Source: Verrucomicrobiota bacterium
Lineage (GTDB): Bacteria; Verrucomicrobiota; Verrucomicrobiia; Verrucomicrobiales; Verrucomicrobiaceae
NCBI GenBank assembly: GCA_017301975.1
Contig: JAFLEI010000018.1
Coordinates: 1-64,000, forward strand
Length of the DNA: 64,000 bases
Reading direction: 5' to 3'
The first letter of the stretch is position 1; the number at the start of each line of letters is the position of its first letter. Shown piece by piece: positions 50,624-59,464 of this stretch. A model generated the notes under the pieces. That model did not search any database. It had not been told where the DNA came from and worked only from the letters and a program-made list of their open reading frames with translations. The position numbers were made by a program, and so were the translations under genes.

Positions 50624-52321
50624 ATGACCGCCGAAGAGAAAGACGAACTTTTTTATCGCGACACCGAAAGCATCGCATTTCCGCATTTGGATGATCATCA
50701 GCTCGCGCAACTGGAGCCGCTGGGAGTGAGGCAAAAAATCCGGGCTGGCGAAATCATCGTCAAGGCAGGTGAGCGGGAATACCCGATGGCGCTGGTGATC
50801 AGCGGCGAACTGGAGGTCTTTGAGAACCGCGATGGCGTGGAGCAGATCCTCGCCAGTCCCAAGCCGAGGGATTTCGTCGGGGAGGTCTCCATGCTCACCG
50901 GCACCTCCTCCCTCGCCAGCTACCGGGGCAAGGCGGAAGAGTCCGAGGTGCTGCTCATCCCTGCGGCCAAGCTGCGCTGGGCGCTCGCGGAGCTGCCAGG
51001 AGTGGGGGAGCCGTTGGTGCAGGCTTTCATGATGAGGCGCGAGCGTCTGCTGCGGGACAAGGAAGTGGCGGGCCTGCGAATCCTCGCCAGCCCGCGATGC
51101 AGCGCCGGTCACCGCATGGACGATTTCCTGGATAAAAATCACGTGATGCATCGCCTCATCGATGCCACCAGCGTTGAAGGTCTGGCGATTTGCGACCGGC
51201 ATGGACTCACGCCTGAGCGACTGCCCGTGCTGATCGCCAGCGACGGCACGATTTCGCATGATCCCACCATTTTGGAAGTGGCACGCGTGGCCGGGCTGCT
51301 GCGCCCACTTTCGACCGGTCAGGACCTCGAGCTGCTGTGCGATCTGGCCATCGTGGGTGCCGGCCCCGCTGGACTGGCGGCTGCGGTGAATGCAGCCTCA
51401 GAGGGGCTGGAAACCGTGGTGCTGGAAAGCTTCGCACCGGGAGGCCAGGCCGGGTCGTCTTCCTTGATCGAAAACTTCTTCAGCTACCCGACCGGGATCA
51501 GCGGCGGTGCTTTGACAAGCCGTGCGCAGCTTCAGGCGCATCGGTTCGGCGCGAAGTTCTCCACGCCATCCCGCGCACTGACGCTCTCATTTGCGGAGGG
51601 AGATCATGGTGCGGAGATCCGCATTGAGGGCAGCGCCACCGTCCTGCGGGCGAAGTGCGTGATCCTCTCCACCGGCGCGCAGTACAACCTGATCGAAGCC
51701 GAGGGCCGCGAGAAATTCGAAAGCATGGGCGTGTATTACGCGGCGACGAAGATGGAGGCCAAGTTCTGCAAAGACCAGACCATCATCGTCGTCGGTGCCG
51801 GCAACTCCGCCGGGCAGGCGGCGATGTTCATGTCTGAAGTGGCCAGGAAGGTCATCATGGTGATCCGTGGGGGAGACCTGACGAAGAGCATGTCCAGCTA
51901 CCTTTCCAACCGTGTCACTGCACGGGCCAACATCGAGATATGGTATCATACTCAGGTGCAGAAAATGATGGGAGATGACCGGCTCAAGTCAGTTGAAATC
52001 TGCCATTCCAAAACCGGCGAAGTCCGCACGGTGGAGACTGCAGCGGTGTTTTCCATGATCGGCGCCAAGCCCTGCACCGAATGGCTTCCGCCCGAAATCC
52101 TGCGCGATGAAAAGGGCTTCATCAAAACCGGACAGGCCGTCGCAGATGCGCCTGCCTGGAAAAACGCCGCGCGTCCGCCCTATCCCTTTGAGACAAGCCA
52201 CCCCGGTGTGTTCGCCGCAGGGGATGTGCGCTCGGGGTCCGTCAAGCGTTGCAGTGCCGCCGTGGGCGAAGGCAGCATGGCCATCGAAAACGTGCATCAG
52301 GTGCTTGGGACGTATAGCTGA
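50624..52321 (+). CDS. cNMP-binding, Trx-like and thioredoxin-reductase-like fusion protein
   Basis: This 565-residue cytosolic flavoprotein has three parts. A cyclic-nucleotide-binding domain (residues about 20-135) has EIIVKAGEREYPMALVISGELEVFE. A small thioredoxin/glutaredoxin-like region lies at about 165-235. A thioredoxin-reductase-like domain from about 240 has FAD motif LAIVGAGPAGLAAA and NADPH motif VVGAGNSAGQAAMF. Where classical reductases have CATC the sequence reads YYAATKMEA, so the redox cysteines are absent. This form recurs in a known but uncharacterised family. The likely role is a nucleotide-responsive flavin oxidoreductase. The start is at 50624 (MTAEEKDELF). Confidence 0.87.
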   Translation: MTAEEKDELFYRDTESIAFPHLDDHQLAQLEPLGVRQKIRAGEIIVKAGEREYPMALVISGELEVFENRDGVEQILASPKPRDFVGEVSMLTGTSSLASYRGKAEESEVLLIPAAKLRWALAELPGVGEPLVQAFMMRRERLLRDKEVAGLRILASPRCSAGHRMDDFLDKNHVMHRLIDATSVEGLAICDRHGLTPERLPVLIASDGTISHDPTILEVARVAGLLRPLSTGQDLELLCDLAIVGAGPAGLAAAVNAASEGLETVVLESFAPGGQAGSSSLIENFFSYPTGISGGALTSRAQLQAHRFGAKFSTPSRALTLSFAEGDHGAEIRIEGSATVLRAKCVILSTGAQYNLIEAEGREKFESMGVYYAATKMEAKFCKDQTIIVVGAGNSAGQAAMFMSEVARKVIMVIRGGDLTKSMSSYLSNRVTARANIEIWYHTQVQKMMGDDRLKSVEICHSKTGEVRTVETAAVFSMIGAKPCTEWLPPEILRDEKGFIKTGQAVADAPAWKNAARPPYPFETSHPGVFAAGDVRSGSVKRCSAAVGEGSMAIENVHQVLGTYS

Positions 52322-52323
52322 GG

Positions 52324-52400
52324 AAAGTATACTACCGAGCTTCAGCTCGTTCAGGAAAAGCCGGGCGATCACCCACCGCCTGGAATGAGCTAAAGCTCTG
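52324..52400. repeat. inverted-repeat element, copy B2
   Basis: A shorter relative of 49382-49460 with GAGCTTCAGCTCGTTC on the left and GGAATGAGCTAAAGCTC on the right. It begins 2 bp after the stop of the reductase-like gene. Confidence 0.65.
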
Positions 52401-52435
52401 GACTCCCGCGCCAGAACACCGCTTAATCGTGGCGA

Positions 52436-52978
52436 ATGAATTCCCCTTCACTTCCCCGTCTTTCCTGGGCATTGGGACTGGCCTTGCTGCTGTCCAGTTG
52501 TGCCCTCAATCATAAGAACTCTCACCTCCCTGCCCTGATCGTGGAGCGGCTGAGCTGGATGGATGATGTGGCTGAGGCGAAACGGGCCAAGGGACTGCCG
52601 ATCTATGACCCCGTACGCGAAGCGGAACTGCTGCGTACGATGACCCAGCGCGGGGTCGCCGCCGGATTGAAGGAGGAGAACGTGCGGCGCTTTTTCACCG
52701 GACAGATGCAGGCGGCCAAAGTGGTGCAGGAGGAGTGGCTGCAGCAGCATCCGCAGGGGGTGATTTCCAATGAGAAAGTGCCTGATCTCAAGCAGACCGT
52801 GCGCCCCGCATTGGATGCGATTGGTCAGAAGATGATCACCAGCCTCGCCACGCAACGCAGTCCTGCGGAATCCGCAGCCGCTCTTGTGGAGGCATGCGAA
52901 CGACTTGCACGTGCCGGTTATTCGAAAGCCGCCAGTCAGCGGGCCCTGAAAGGGCTTGAGGCGGGACTTGCTCCGTGA
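52436..52978 (+). CDS. secreted lipoprotein chorismate mutase (AroQ-gamma type)
   Basis: This 180-residue lipoprotein has a signal peptide (SWALGLALLLSSC) with its lipobox cysteine at about residue 23. The helical core LIVERLSWMDDVAEAKRAKGLPIYDPVREAELLRTMTQRGVAAGL and VRRFFTGQMQAAKVVQEEW carries the residue pattern of secreted chorismate mutases (the *AroQ/gamma group): an Arg early in helix 1, Lys in EAKRAKG, Asp-Pro-x-Arg-Glu. It would convert chorismate to prephenate outside the cytoplasm. No cyclohexadienyl dehydratase is adjacent. Confidence 0.8.
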   Translation: MNSPSLPRLSWALGLALLLSSCALNHKNSHLPALIVERLSWMDDVAEAKRAKGLPIYDPVREAELLRTMTQRGVAAGLKEENVRRFFTGQMQAAKVVQEEWLQQHPQGVISNEKVPDLKQTVRPALDAIGQKMITSLATQRSPAESAAALVEACERLARAGYSKAASQRALKGLEAGLAP

Positions 52979-53039
52979 GCCTCTGTTCGCACAAACGAAC
53001 CCCGGCTTGATCTTTGCCACCGCCGCATTCACATGAGGC

Positions 53040-53699
53040 ATGGCAAAGATCCAAAAAGTCCCCACAGGTGAGTTCCACTCCGGCTACGGCTGCATCATCA
53101 TGGCCGCCGTCATCGGAGTCTTCGGCTTCATCGTGTGGTGGAGCTACTATACGCTGACCACGATGGATGCCGCCATCGCCGCCATCACGCAGACGGCTCC
53201 GGCCACCCTCCCGCCCCTGGCCGCGGTGCCTGACCTGCAGCAGAAGCTCACCGATTTCGCCACAGCGGCCACCGAAGGCAAGCCAGCCACGCTGAAGCTC
53301 ACCGTGGCGGATCTCAATGCCCTGCTCCTCCTCGCCCCGGATGGCGGCAACGGCAGCTACAAGGACATGCTGCGGGTGAAATCGCTCGATGCCGCCAAGC
53401 AGGTGATCGTCACGGAAGCCAGTCTCCCCATGAACACTGCCAAGTTCTGGGAAGATACGAAACGCTATCTCGTGGGCGAAGTGGACTTCACCTTGGTGAC
53501 AACCGAGCTGGGCCCGGATGCCAAGCCTAGCGGGGTGCGTGTGCCAGGCAAGACCGTGCCGGAGGAAATGGTCAAGGGCATGGCGATGTATGGCTACATG
53601 GGCCCCTACCAAAATGATCCCAAGCTGGGCCCCGTGCTGAAAGCTATCCAGAAATATCAGGTGGAGGCAGATGGAGTGGTTCTTTCGACCGTGAAGTGA
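53040..53699 (+). CDS. single-pass membrane protein, unknown function
   Basis: I do not recognise this 219-residue protein. It has a short cytosolic N-terminus, one TM helix (CIIMAAVIGVFGFIVWWSYY, residues 18-37) and a periplasmic domain of about 180 residues. That domain is Ala/Thr-rich at first and then contains FWEDTKRYLVGEVDFTLVTTELGPDAKP. The opposite strand has open frames, but the helix and good length support this strand. It lies 61 bp after the chorismate mutase gene and 17 bp before the Nudix gene, so it may share their transcript. Confidence 0.7.
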   Translation: MAKIQKVPTGEFHSGYGCIIMAAVIGVFGFIVWWSYYTLTTMDAAIAAITQTAPATLPPLAAVPDLQQKLTDFATAATEGKPATLKLTVADLNALLLLAPDGGNGSYKDMLRVKSLDAAKQVIVTEASLPMNTAKFWEDTKRYLVGEVDFTLVTTELGPDAKPSGVRVPGKTVPEEMVKGMAMYGYMGPYQNDPKLGPVLKAIQKYQVEADGVVLSTVK

Positions 53700-53716
53700 T
53701 TCTACATTCTTAAACC

Positions 53717-54271
53717 ATGAATCTCCCTCAGCACCCCAACCCTTGGCAGACCCTTTCGACCCGGGAGACCTATGCCAATCCCTGGATCCGTGTGCGTGAG
53801 GATCAGGTGCTCAAACCCACCGGCGGCCCCGGCATTTACGGCGTGGTGGAGTACAAGAACATCGCCGTCGGCGTCATTCCCATTGATGAGGAAGGACACA
53901 CCTGGCTCGTCGGCCAGTGGCGCTACTGCCACGGGCGCTATGAGTGGGAGATTCCCGAGGGCGGATGCCCGGCAGGCGAAGCCCCCGCCGACACGGCAAA
54001 GCGCGAACTGCACGAGGAAACCGGCATCGTCGCCACCACGATCCAGCCCCTGCTTTCCGGCATCCAGCTTTCTAATTCCACCAGCAACGAAGTCTGCAAC
54101 ATCTTCATCGCCACCGGCCTGACCCACGCCGAGGCCCAGCCCGAAGACACCGAAGAACTGACCGTCCTGCGCCTGCCGCTGACTGAGGCCATTCAAATGG
54201 CCCGCGACGGGCGCATCCGCGACAGCATCAGTGTGCTCGCTTTGCTGGCGGTGGATGGACGGAAATTTTGA
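53717..54271 (+). CDS. Nudix hydrolase (ADP-ribose pyrophosphatase-like)
   Basis: This 184-residue cytosolic enzyme has a Nudix box GGCPAGEAPADTAKRELHEETGIVA, carrying the REx2EE metal-binding core. The preceding strands (YKNIAVGVIPIDEEGHTWLVGQWRYCHGRYEWEIPEGG) resemble ADP-ribose pyrophosphatases. Its probable role is removal of nucleoside diphosphate derivatives such as ADP-ribose. It is convergent with the next gene, with 22 bp between. Confidence 0.9.
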   Translation: MNLPQHPNPWQTLSTRETYANPWIRVREDQVLKPTGGPGIYGVVEYKNIAVGVIPIDEEGHTWLVGQWRYCHGRYEWEIPEGGCPAGEAPADTAKRELHEETGIVATTIQPLLSGIQLSNSTSNEVCNIFIATGLTHAEAQPEDTEELTVLRLPLTEAIQMARDGRIRDSISVLALLAVDGRKF

Positions 54272-54293
54272 CGCCCCCATCGCCACCCTTTTT

Positions 54294-55412
54294 TTAATCC
54301 TCCTCGGACGGAAAGAGCAGCCAGCGGTCTGCCAGCAGGTTGGCGATCTGGACGCAGCCGTCCGATTGAGCGTGAATGGGATAGCGCAGGCGCAGGGTGA
54401 CGAGTGATTTGGAACCGGGCGGCTTGATGGCGGGCAGCGGCGTGTCATCGGGCAGCTTGTGCGGGAGAGGCACGCCGATGAGATTGGCCATGGCGATGCC
54501 GAGGGCGCTGTTCCGCTGGACGTAGCCTGTCACGGAGTGCTGGCCATCTGCGCTGCGCAGCTTGACGGCCAGCCAGTTCCAATGGTCGCTGAACTCGTAG
54601 TTGTAGTAGCTGCTCTCACTCGCGATGGCGCGCATGACCACTTCCCGGGGCGAGCGCTGCTTTTTAAAATCGGACCAGTCCACCTCGCACCAGGCGTTCA
54701 GCGACTCCCAATCCAGCAGCAGCTTGCCACCGCGGGTCTGGTGAAAGTTGGCGCGCAGGCCGGCATCCGGGCGGGAGGGACAGGCAAACTGAAGATTAAG
54801 CACACGGGATTTTTCGGCGATGAGGTAGCCGGCTGCCAATAGCGGGCCCGGGTCCAGATCGTGGTCGCCACGTTTTTCGTAGTACTCCCGCATGCGCTCC
54901 TCCGTGCGCTCGGGATGAAACACCATGAGCCGTCGGTCCTTGTTGGAGGAGGCTTTCAAAAAGGCCCCGAACAGCGCCTGCGCCTCGCTGACCTCCGGTG
55001 CGTCCAGCTTCACCCTGTCAAAATGCATCGCCATCGGCTTGTCGCTGTTTTCATACAACTGCCCAGGGGGCTGCCCCTGGCGCACGGCGTCTGCTTTGGC
55101 AATCGTCTGCAGTGTCACCCCAGGTTGTTCTGGCTTGGCGGGAGCTGCGGGGGGCTTTGCGGCTGAGGCCGGTGCAACCACCGTCGGGGTGAGACCCATC
55201 ACCGAGGATCCTGCAGGCAGCGGCCGTGGGGGGAGTTCTGCACGACGCTGAGGCGGTGGCGCTGGCGGAGCAAAGAGCTTGATCCCATACCAGCCGAATG
55301 CGCCCAGTGCGCCAACGAGACCCAGGCTCATGAGCAGCAGCCGGTAGTCTGTGTGGCCTCGTTGAAGGCGGGGGTGTTTCGAGGAAGGGAACGGGGCGGA
55401 AATGAAGGTCAT
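54294..55412 (-). CDS. membrane-anchored protein, unknown function
   Basis: I do not recognise this 372-residue protein. It has a TM helix (LLLMSLGLVGALGAFGWYGIKLF, residues about 25-47) and a Pro/Ala-rich linker. A C-terminal region of about 230 residues contains FGAFLKASSNKDRRLMVFHPERTEERMREYYEKRGDHDLDPGP and LLLDWESLNAWCEVDWSDF. That region suggests a periplasmic or cytoplasmic enzyme-like domain. The start is taken at 55412 (MTFISAPF); the frame extends to 55466. Confidence 0.7.
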   Translation of the reverse strand: MTFISAPFPSSKHPRLQRGHTDYRLLLMSLGLVGALGAFGWYGIKLFAPPAPPPQRRAELPPRPLPAGSSVMGLTPTVVAPASAAKPPAAPAKPEQPGVTLQTIAKADAVRQGQPPGQLYENSDKPMAMHFDRVKLDAPEVSEAQALFGAFLKASSNKDRRLMVFHPERTEERMREYYEKRGDHDLDPGPLLAAGYLIAEKSRVLNLQFACPSRPDAGLRANFHQTRGGKLLLDWESLNAWCEVDWSDFKKQRSPREVVMRAIASESSYYNYEFSDHWNWLAVKLRSADGQHSVTGYVQRNSALGIAMANLIGVPLPHKLPDDTPLPAIKPPGSKSLVTLRLRYPIHAQSDGCVQIANLLADRWLLFPSEED

Positions 55413-55561
55413 CGGGATAGACGAGAGAATGGCATGGCCGTTTGGCCGAGAATCCAGCCGGTCCATGGCTTGTCAAATGCCCAGACCATGGCGGTGAGCG
55501 GAAAGTTCAGAGAGAAAGAGGACCCGAAGTATTTGCCGCATCTGCAACTCCGGACTGCGCC

Positions 55562-55648
55562 AATTCCGAAGGCCACTGGGAGCGGGAAGACATCAAAAAC
55601 ATGCCCAAGCGCCCGCTGCACATCGAGCAAGCCAATGGCAAACTAGCA
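55562..55648 (+). pseudogene. sulfotransferase domain fragment
   Basis: The translation NSEGHWEREDIKNMPKRPLH matches NPEGYWEWEEIKNLPKRPLL in the sulfotransferase domain of the large fusion protein (around 59008), and the next ten residues match too. The DNA is also similar. Nothing before or after it continues the domain, so it is a remnant of a duplicated or decayed gene. A frame runs through it from 55442 to 55828, but its ends look like noise. Confidence 0.7.
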
Positions 55649-55714
55649 CGCAGCCACCTGAGCGACCACCAGCCCGCAATCTCTCATCATGGGAGCAAGC
55701 CAGCCCCGGCGACG

Positions 55715-55750
55715 CCTCCTGGTGGCGTTCACAGGAGGTGCCGCCTCCTG
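55715..55750. promoter_or_regulatory. alternative hairpins upstream of PEP-CTERM gene
   Basis: CCTCCTG (55715), CAGGAGG (55732) and CCTCCTG (55744) can form either of two mutually exclusive stems. The second is followed by a T-rich stretch. The position, 240 bp before the gene, would allow an attenuator, but it may equally be a decayed repeat. Confidence 0.3.
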
Positions 55751-55990
55751 AGCCGGGTGCGGTTTCTTTTCTTCGTTGGGATGGCTGGCCGTTCTGGAGA
55801 CAGGCTAAGGGTGATTTTAATGGCGTAGCTGAAAGGTCATTCAAATGAGACCTAGCCGCCATCATTATAAATGGCGATGCCCCTGCCGGGTCAAATTTCC
55901 CGTCAGAGAAGAGTGAAGAAGCGCTCATGCCACACTGAGGCTTGGCTTAGTAGCCGCCACTTAATGCAAATTATATTATTCGCATTAATT

Positions 55991-56692
55991 ATGAAAACAA
56001 CTATCTCTCCGGTTTCGCCCGCTTCACGTCATTCGGCATCCTTAGCGGCTTATGTCACCGGAGTCGTCGGCGGCACCCTTCTCTTCAGCGCCCCACAGGC
56101 TGAGGCCGCCGTCACCGCCGTTAGCTTTGGTTTTGGTTCCGTTTTGGACATCACGGATGGCAGCAGCTACACCACGCCCACGACGCCGAATTTTGGCACG
56201 ATTCCCAGATGGGTTTCGTATTCCAGCGGGTTCATGGACATGCCTGGTCAACACACCTTTCGCGTCGGAGAGAGCTTTTCCCAGTATGGTCACCTCTATC
56301 AGCAGGAGGTGGTCGCAAGCGGTTCATTTGGCACGGGCCTGGTGTCCTTCCTGGCCGATGGTGCTGTCGTCGGTGGCGGGGGCAACGGGAGCCTGGGCAT
56401 GGCGTATTTTGCCAACACCAACAATCCCTCACGTGACCTCCCCACCGATCAGCTCAACCAGAACATCGGCTTCCAGACCACCACCGGCAACTGGGGCTGG
56501 GCCAATGTGAGCTGGGACGCGACCGCGAAAGCCCTGACCTTCAACTCCGCCTACGTCGAGTCTGTCGCAGGCAACACAATCACTGTCGGAGACACCGGCA
56601 TCTCCGCCGCCCCCGAGCCAAGCCGTGCACTGCTGGCGCTGGCAGGTCTGGGTGGCGTGGCGCTGCGCCGCCGCAGGAAGCAGGTTGCTTGA
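55991..56692 (+). CDS. PEP-CTERM sorting domain protein
   Basis: This 233-residue exported protein has a signal-like N-terminus ending in FSAPQAEA. Its body is Gly/Ser/Thr-rich and beta-rich. The C-terminal tag is APEPSRALLALAGLGGVALRRRRKQ: Pro-Glu-Pro, a hydrophobic helix and an Arg cluster, the signal processed by exosortase. It would be exported and possibly glycosylated or held at the surface. No exosortase gene is in this window. The start at 55991 is the first giving a signal peptide. A terminator follows. Confidence 0.85.
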   Translation: MKTTISPVSPASRHSASLAAYVTGVVGGTLLFSAPQAEAAVTAVSFGFGSVLDITDGSSYTTPTTPNFGTIPRWVSYSSGFMDMPGQHTFRVGESFSQYGHLYQQEVVASGSFGTGLVSFLADGAVVGGGGNGSLGMAYFANTNNPSRDLPTDQLNQNIGFQTTTGNWGWANVSWDATAKALTFNSAYVESVAGNTITVGDTGISAAPEPSRALLALAGLGGVALRRRRKQVA

Positions 56693-56715
56693 TTCTTGAA
56701 ACGAAGTTATTCGAA

Positions 56716-56750
56716 GGCGCGGGCGGGATGTGCCCGCGCCTTTTATTTTT
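56716..56750 (+). terminator. rho-independent terminator after PEP-CTERM gene
   Basis: GGCGCGGGC (56716-56724) and GCCCGCGCC (56732-56740) form a perfect stem with a GGGATGT loop, followed by TTTTATTTTT. The next gene begins 6 bp later. Confidence 0.9.
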
Positions 56751-56755
56751 GACGC

Positions 56756-59464
56756 ATGAGCCAATCGAAGAAACGCCTCCTCCTCGTCGGTTGGGACAGT
56801 GCGGACTGGAAGATCATCCAGCCGCTGGTGGATGCCGGGCAGATGCCCGCCGTGAAGCACCTGCTGGAGCAGGGCGTCTCGGGAAACCTGACCACGCTGG
56901 AGCCGCAGCTTTCCCCCATGCTGTGGACGAGCATCGCCACCGGGAAGCATGCCTACCATCACGGCGTGCCGGGATTTACCGAGGTGAATGAAGCGGGGCA
57001 GGTCGTGCCGGTTTCTGCGGCCACGCGGCGCTGCAAAACGGTATGGGAGATGCTGGGAGAGCGCGGCCTGAAATCGCATGTCGTGAGCTGGTTTGCCACG
57101 CAGGGGGAGCAGCATCCGCAGGGCTGCATCGTCTCGAACCTGTACAACAGCTTCAAGCACAAGGAAGAGGACGCGCCGGAGGACTGGCCGAAGCCCGCGC
57201 CGGGCACCTACTGGCCGGAAGAGCTGGCCGAACATCTCAACGAGCGCCGTGTGAGCCCCTGGGACATCGACCCCGATGAAGTGCTGCGTTTGTTTGTGCC
57301 AAATGCGCCCGACATTGACCAGAAGAAGGACAAGCGTCTGTGGCATCTGGCCGAACGCCTCGCCGAGGCCTCCAGCGTCCACTCCGCCGCGTGCTGGCTG
57401 ATGGAGAACCGGACGGACTGGGATTTCACGGCGATCTATTACCGCGCCATCGACGAAATCTGCCACGAGTTCATGCCGTTCCATCCGCCACAGATGTCGG
57501 GCGCACCGCAGGCGGACTTTGAGATGTACAAGGACGTGGTGAACAGCGCCTACCGCTTCCACGATCTGATGCTGCTACGCCTGATTCAGCTCGCGGGGCC
57601 GGACACGGCCATCATGCTGGTGAGCGATCACGGCTTCCACAGTGACCACCTGCGCCCGACCTTCACGCCGCGAGTGCCCGCAGGCATCACCGTGTGGCAT
57701 CGCCCCCAGGGTGTGTTTGCCGCGATGGGTCCCGGCTTCAAACAAGACGCACTGATCTTCGGTGCACGACTGCTGGACGTGACGCCAACCGTGCTGACGT
57801 TCTTCGATCTCCCCGTGGGGCAGGACATGGAGGGCCGAGTGCTGCGTGAGGCGTTTGAGACTGCGCCAGAAGTGAAGACGATTCCAACGTGGGAGGATGG
57901 CACCAAGCAGCACCGTGCCGTGCGTGCCGCCACTCTCAGCGAGGCCGACAACAAAGCGCTGCTGCAGCAGTTCGTCGATCTCGGTTACATCAATGAGATC
58001 TCCTCTGATCCCGGTGAAGCCGCCGAGGAGACGAACCGGGAGAACACCTGGAACATGGCACGCGCCTGCATGGACACCGGCCGCCATGAGCAGGCCCTGC
58101 CCATGCTGGAAGACATCTACCATCGCTATCCCGAACGGCATGATTACGCGCAGGTGCTGGCACGCTGCTACCTGAGACTGGGCCTGCTGAATGAAGCCGA
58201 AAAAACCGTGGCCGCCTGTCTCGGAAGCTTTGGCGATACCAGTGGTGCGCACATGATCCGCGCGAACATTGCCATCGAGCGCAAAGAGCACGCCGCCGCG
58301 CTGGAGCAGCTCGACATCATCGCGGAGCAGCGTCCACGAGATTTGCAATTTCTCAGCCTGCGGATTGAGGCGCTGCTCAAGCTGCACCGCTGGGAAGACT
58401 GCCAGCAGACCTGCCACACCACGCTGGAGGTCGATCCCCACAACGCTCTGGCTCACATCGGCCTCGCCCGCAGTGCGCTGCATCTGGATCAGCCGGAGGA
58501 GGCCGTCGGGCACGCTCTGGCCGCCACTGGCTTCCAATACGGCAATCCGCGCGGCCACTTCCTGCTCGGGGCCGCTTTGGTCACGCTGAAGCAATGGGGG
58601 ACCGCCGCACAGGCTCTCGGCATCGCCACGCAGCTCGCACCGCATTTTTTCCCCGCCTGGCGCTATCTCGCCATGGCGCTGCGTGGCCAAGGAAAAACCG
58701 AGGAGGCCGAGGGTGCGGTGCTGAAGTTGAAACTCCTGCGTGCCGAGCATGGAAAACAGGAGCGCGAGCGCACCGTGCGCGTCCGCCAGGAAAGCACCTC
58801 CCGCGTGCCCGCCCTGGCTGCGGAAGGTCGGCGCCGCTTGCATGAAAAGAAGGAGCGCGAGGCTGCCAGCAGGAGCGATATGCCGCCTGACCAGGAGTTT
58901 GTGCTGGTCTCCGGCCTGCCACGCAGCGGCACCAGCCTGATGATGCAGATGCTGCGCGCCGGAGGCATGGAGCTCATGACTGACGGCCAGCGCAGCGCCG
59001 ATGCGGACAACCCCGAAGGCTACTGGGAGTGGGAGGAAATCAAGAACCTGCCGAAGCGCCCGCTGCTGATCGAGCAGGCGCATGGCAAAGCCACCAAGGT
59101 GGTGAGCGCCCTGCTCCCCGCCCTGCCGGTGAAGCACAAGTTCAAGATCATCTTCATGCGCCGCCCGGTGCAGGAGATTGTGGCCAGCCAGTGGCAGATG
59201 CTGGCACATCGGGGGACCGATCCCAAAACAGAACGCACACACCTGGAGGAGGCGCAGCAGAAGCACGCGCTGCAGATGCTGAAGGCGCTGGGCAAACACC
59301 CACGCATGAGCCTGCTCGAGGTGGACTACCCTTCACTGGTGCGCGATCCGCAGACATGGGCGGGGCTCATTGCGGACTTCCTCGGCACCGAGCGTCTGCC
59401 CACTCATGAGGCCATGCCCGGCGTGGTGAAACCGCGGCTTCACCGCCAGCGCAGCGCGTCATGA
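56756..59464 (+). CDS. phosphodiesterase/AP-superfamily, TPR and sulfotransferase fusion protein
   Basis: This 902-residue protein has three parts. An alkaline-phosphatase-superfamily domain (about 1-400) has the metal-binding Asp14 in LLVGWDSADWK, a nucleophile region LSPMLWTSIATGKHAYHHGVPGF with Ser53 the likely nucleophile, YRAIDEICHEF and SDHGFHSDH. A TPR region lies at about 425-690. A sulfotransferase domain (about 713-895) has the PAPS-binding P-loop SGLPRSGTSLMMQML and IIFMRRPVQEIVASQ for the 3'-phosphate. It has no signal peptide. The APS kinase gene overlaps its stop by 4 bp, so the PAPS donor is co-produced. The acceptor is unknown; a surface glycan is a reasonable guess. Confidence 0.88.
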   Translation: MSQSKKRLLLVGWDSADWKIIQPLVDAGQMPAVKHLLEQGVSGNLTTLEPQLSPMLWTSIATGKHAYHHGVPGFTEVNEAGQVVPVSAATRRCKTVWEMLGERGLKSHVVSWFATQGEQHPQGCIVSNLYNSFKHKEEDAPEDWPKPAPGTYWPEELAEHLNERRVSPWDIDPDEVLRLFVPNAPDIDQKKDKRLWHLAERLAEASSVHSAACWLMENRTDWDFTAIYYRAIDEICHEFMPFHPPQMSGAPQADFEMYKDVVNSAYRFHDLMLLRLIQLAGPDTAIMLVSDHGFHSDHLRPTFTPRVPAGITVWHRPQGVFAAMGPGFKQDALIFGARLLDVTPTVLTFFDLPVGQDMEGRVLREAFETAPEVKTIPTWEDGTKQHRAVRAATLSEADNKALLQQFVDLGYINEISSDPGEAAEETNRENTWNMARACMDTGRHEQALPMLEDIYHRYPERHDYAQVLARCYLRLGLLNEAEKTVAACLGSFGDTSGAHMIRANIAIERKEHAAALEQLDIIAEQRPRDLQFLSLRIEALLKLHRWEDCQQTCHTTLEVDPHNALAHIGLARSALHLDQPEEAVGHALAATGFQYGNPRGHFLLGAALVTLKQWGTAAQALGIATQLAPHFFPAWRYLAMALRGQGKTEEAEGAVLKLKLLRAEHGKQERERTVRVRQESTSRVPALAAEGRRRLHEKKEREAASRSDMPPDQEFVLVSGLPRSGTSLMMQMLRAGGMELMTDGQRSADADNPEGYWEWEEIKNLPKRPLLIEQAHGKATKVVSALLPALPVKHKFKIIFMRRPVQEIVASQWQMLAHRGTDPKTERTHLEEAQQKHALQMLKALGKHPRMSLLEVDYPSLVRDPQTWAGLIADFLGTERLPTHEAMPGVVKPRLHRQRSAS

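Noticed and set aside
57575..59299. 574-residue reverse-strand frame
   Set aside because: It is antisense to the phosphodiesterase-sulfotransferase gene and has no sensible domain content.
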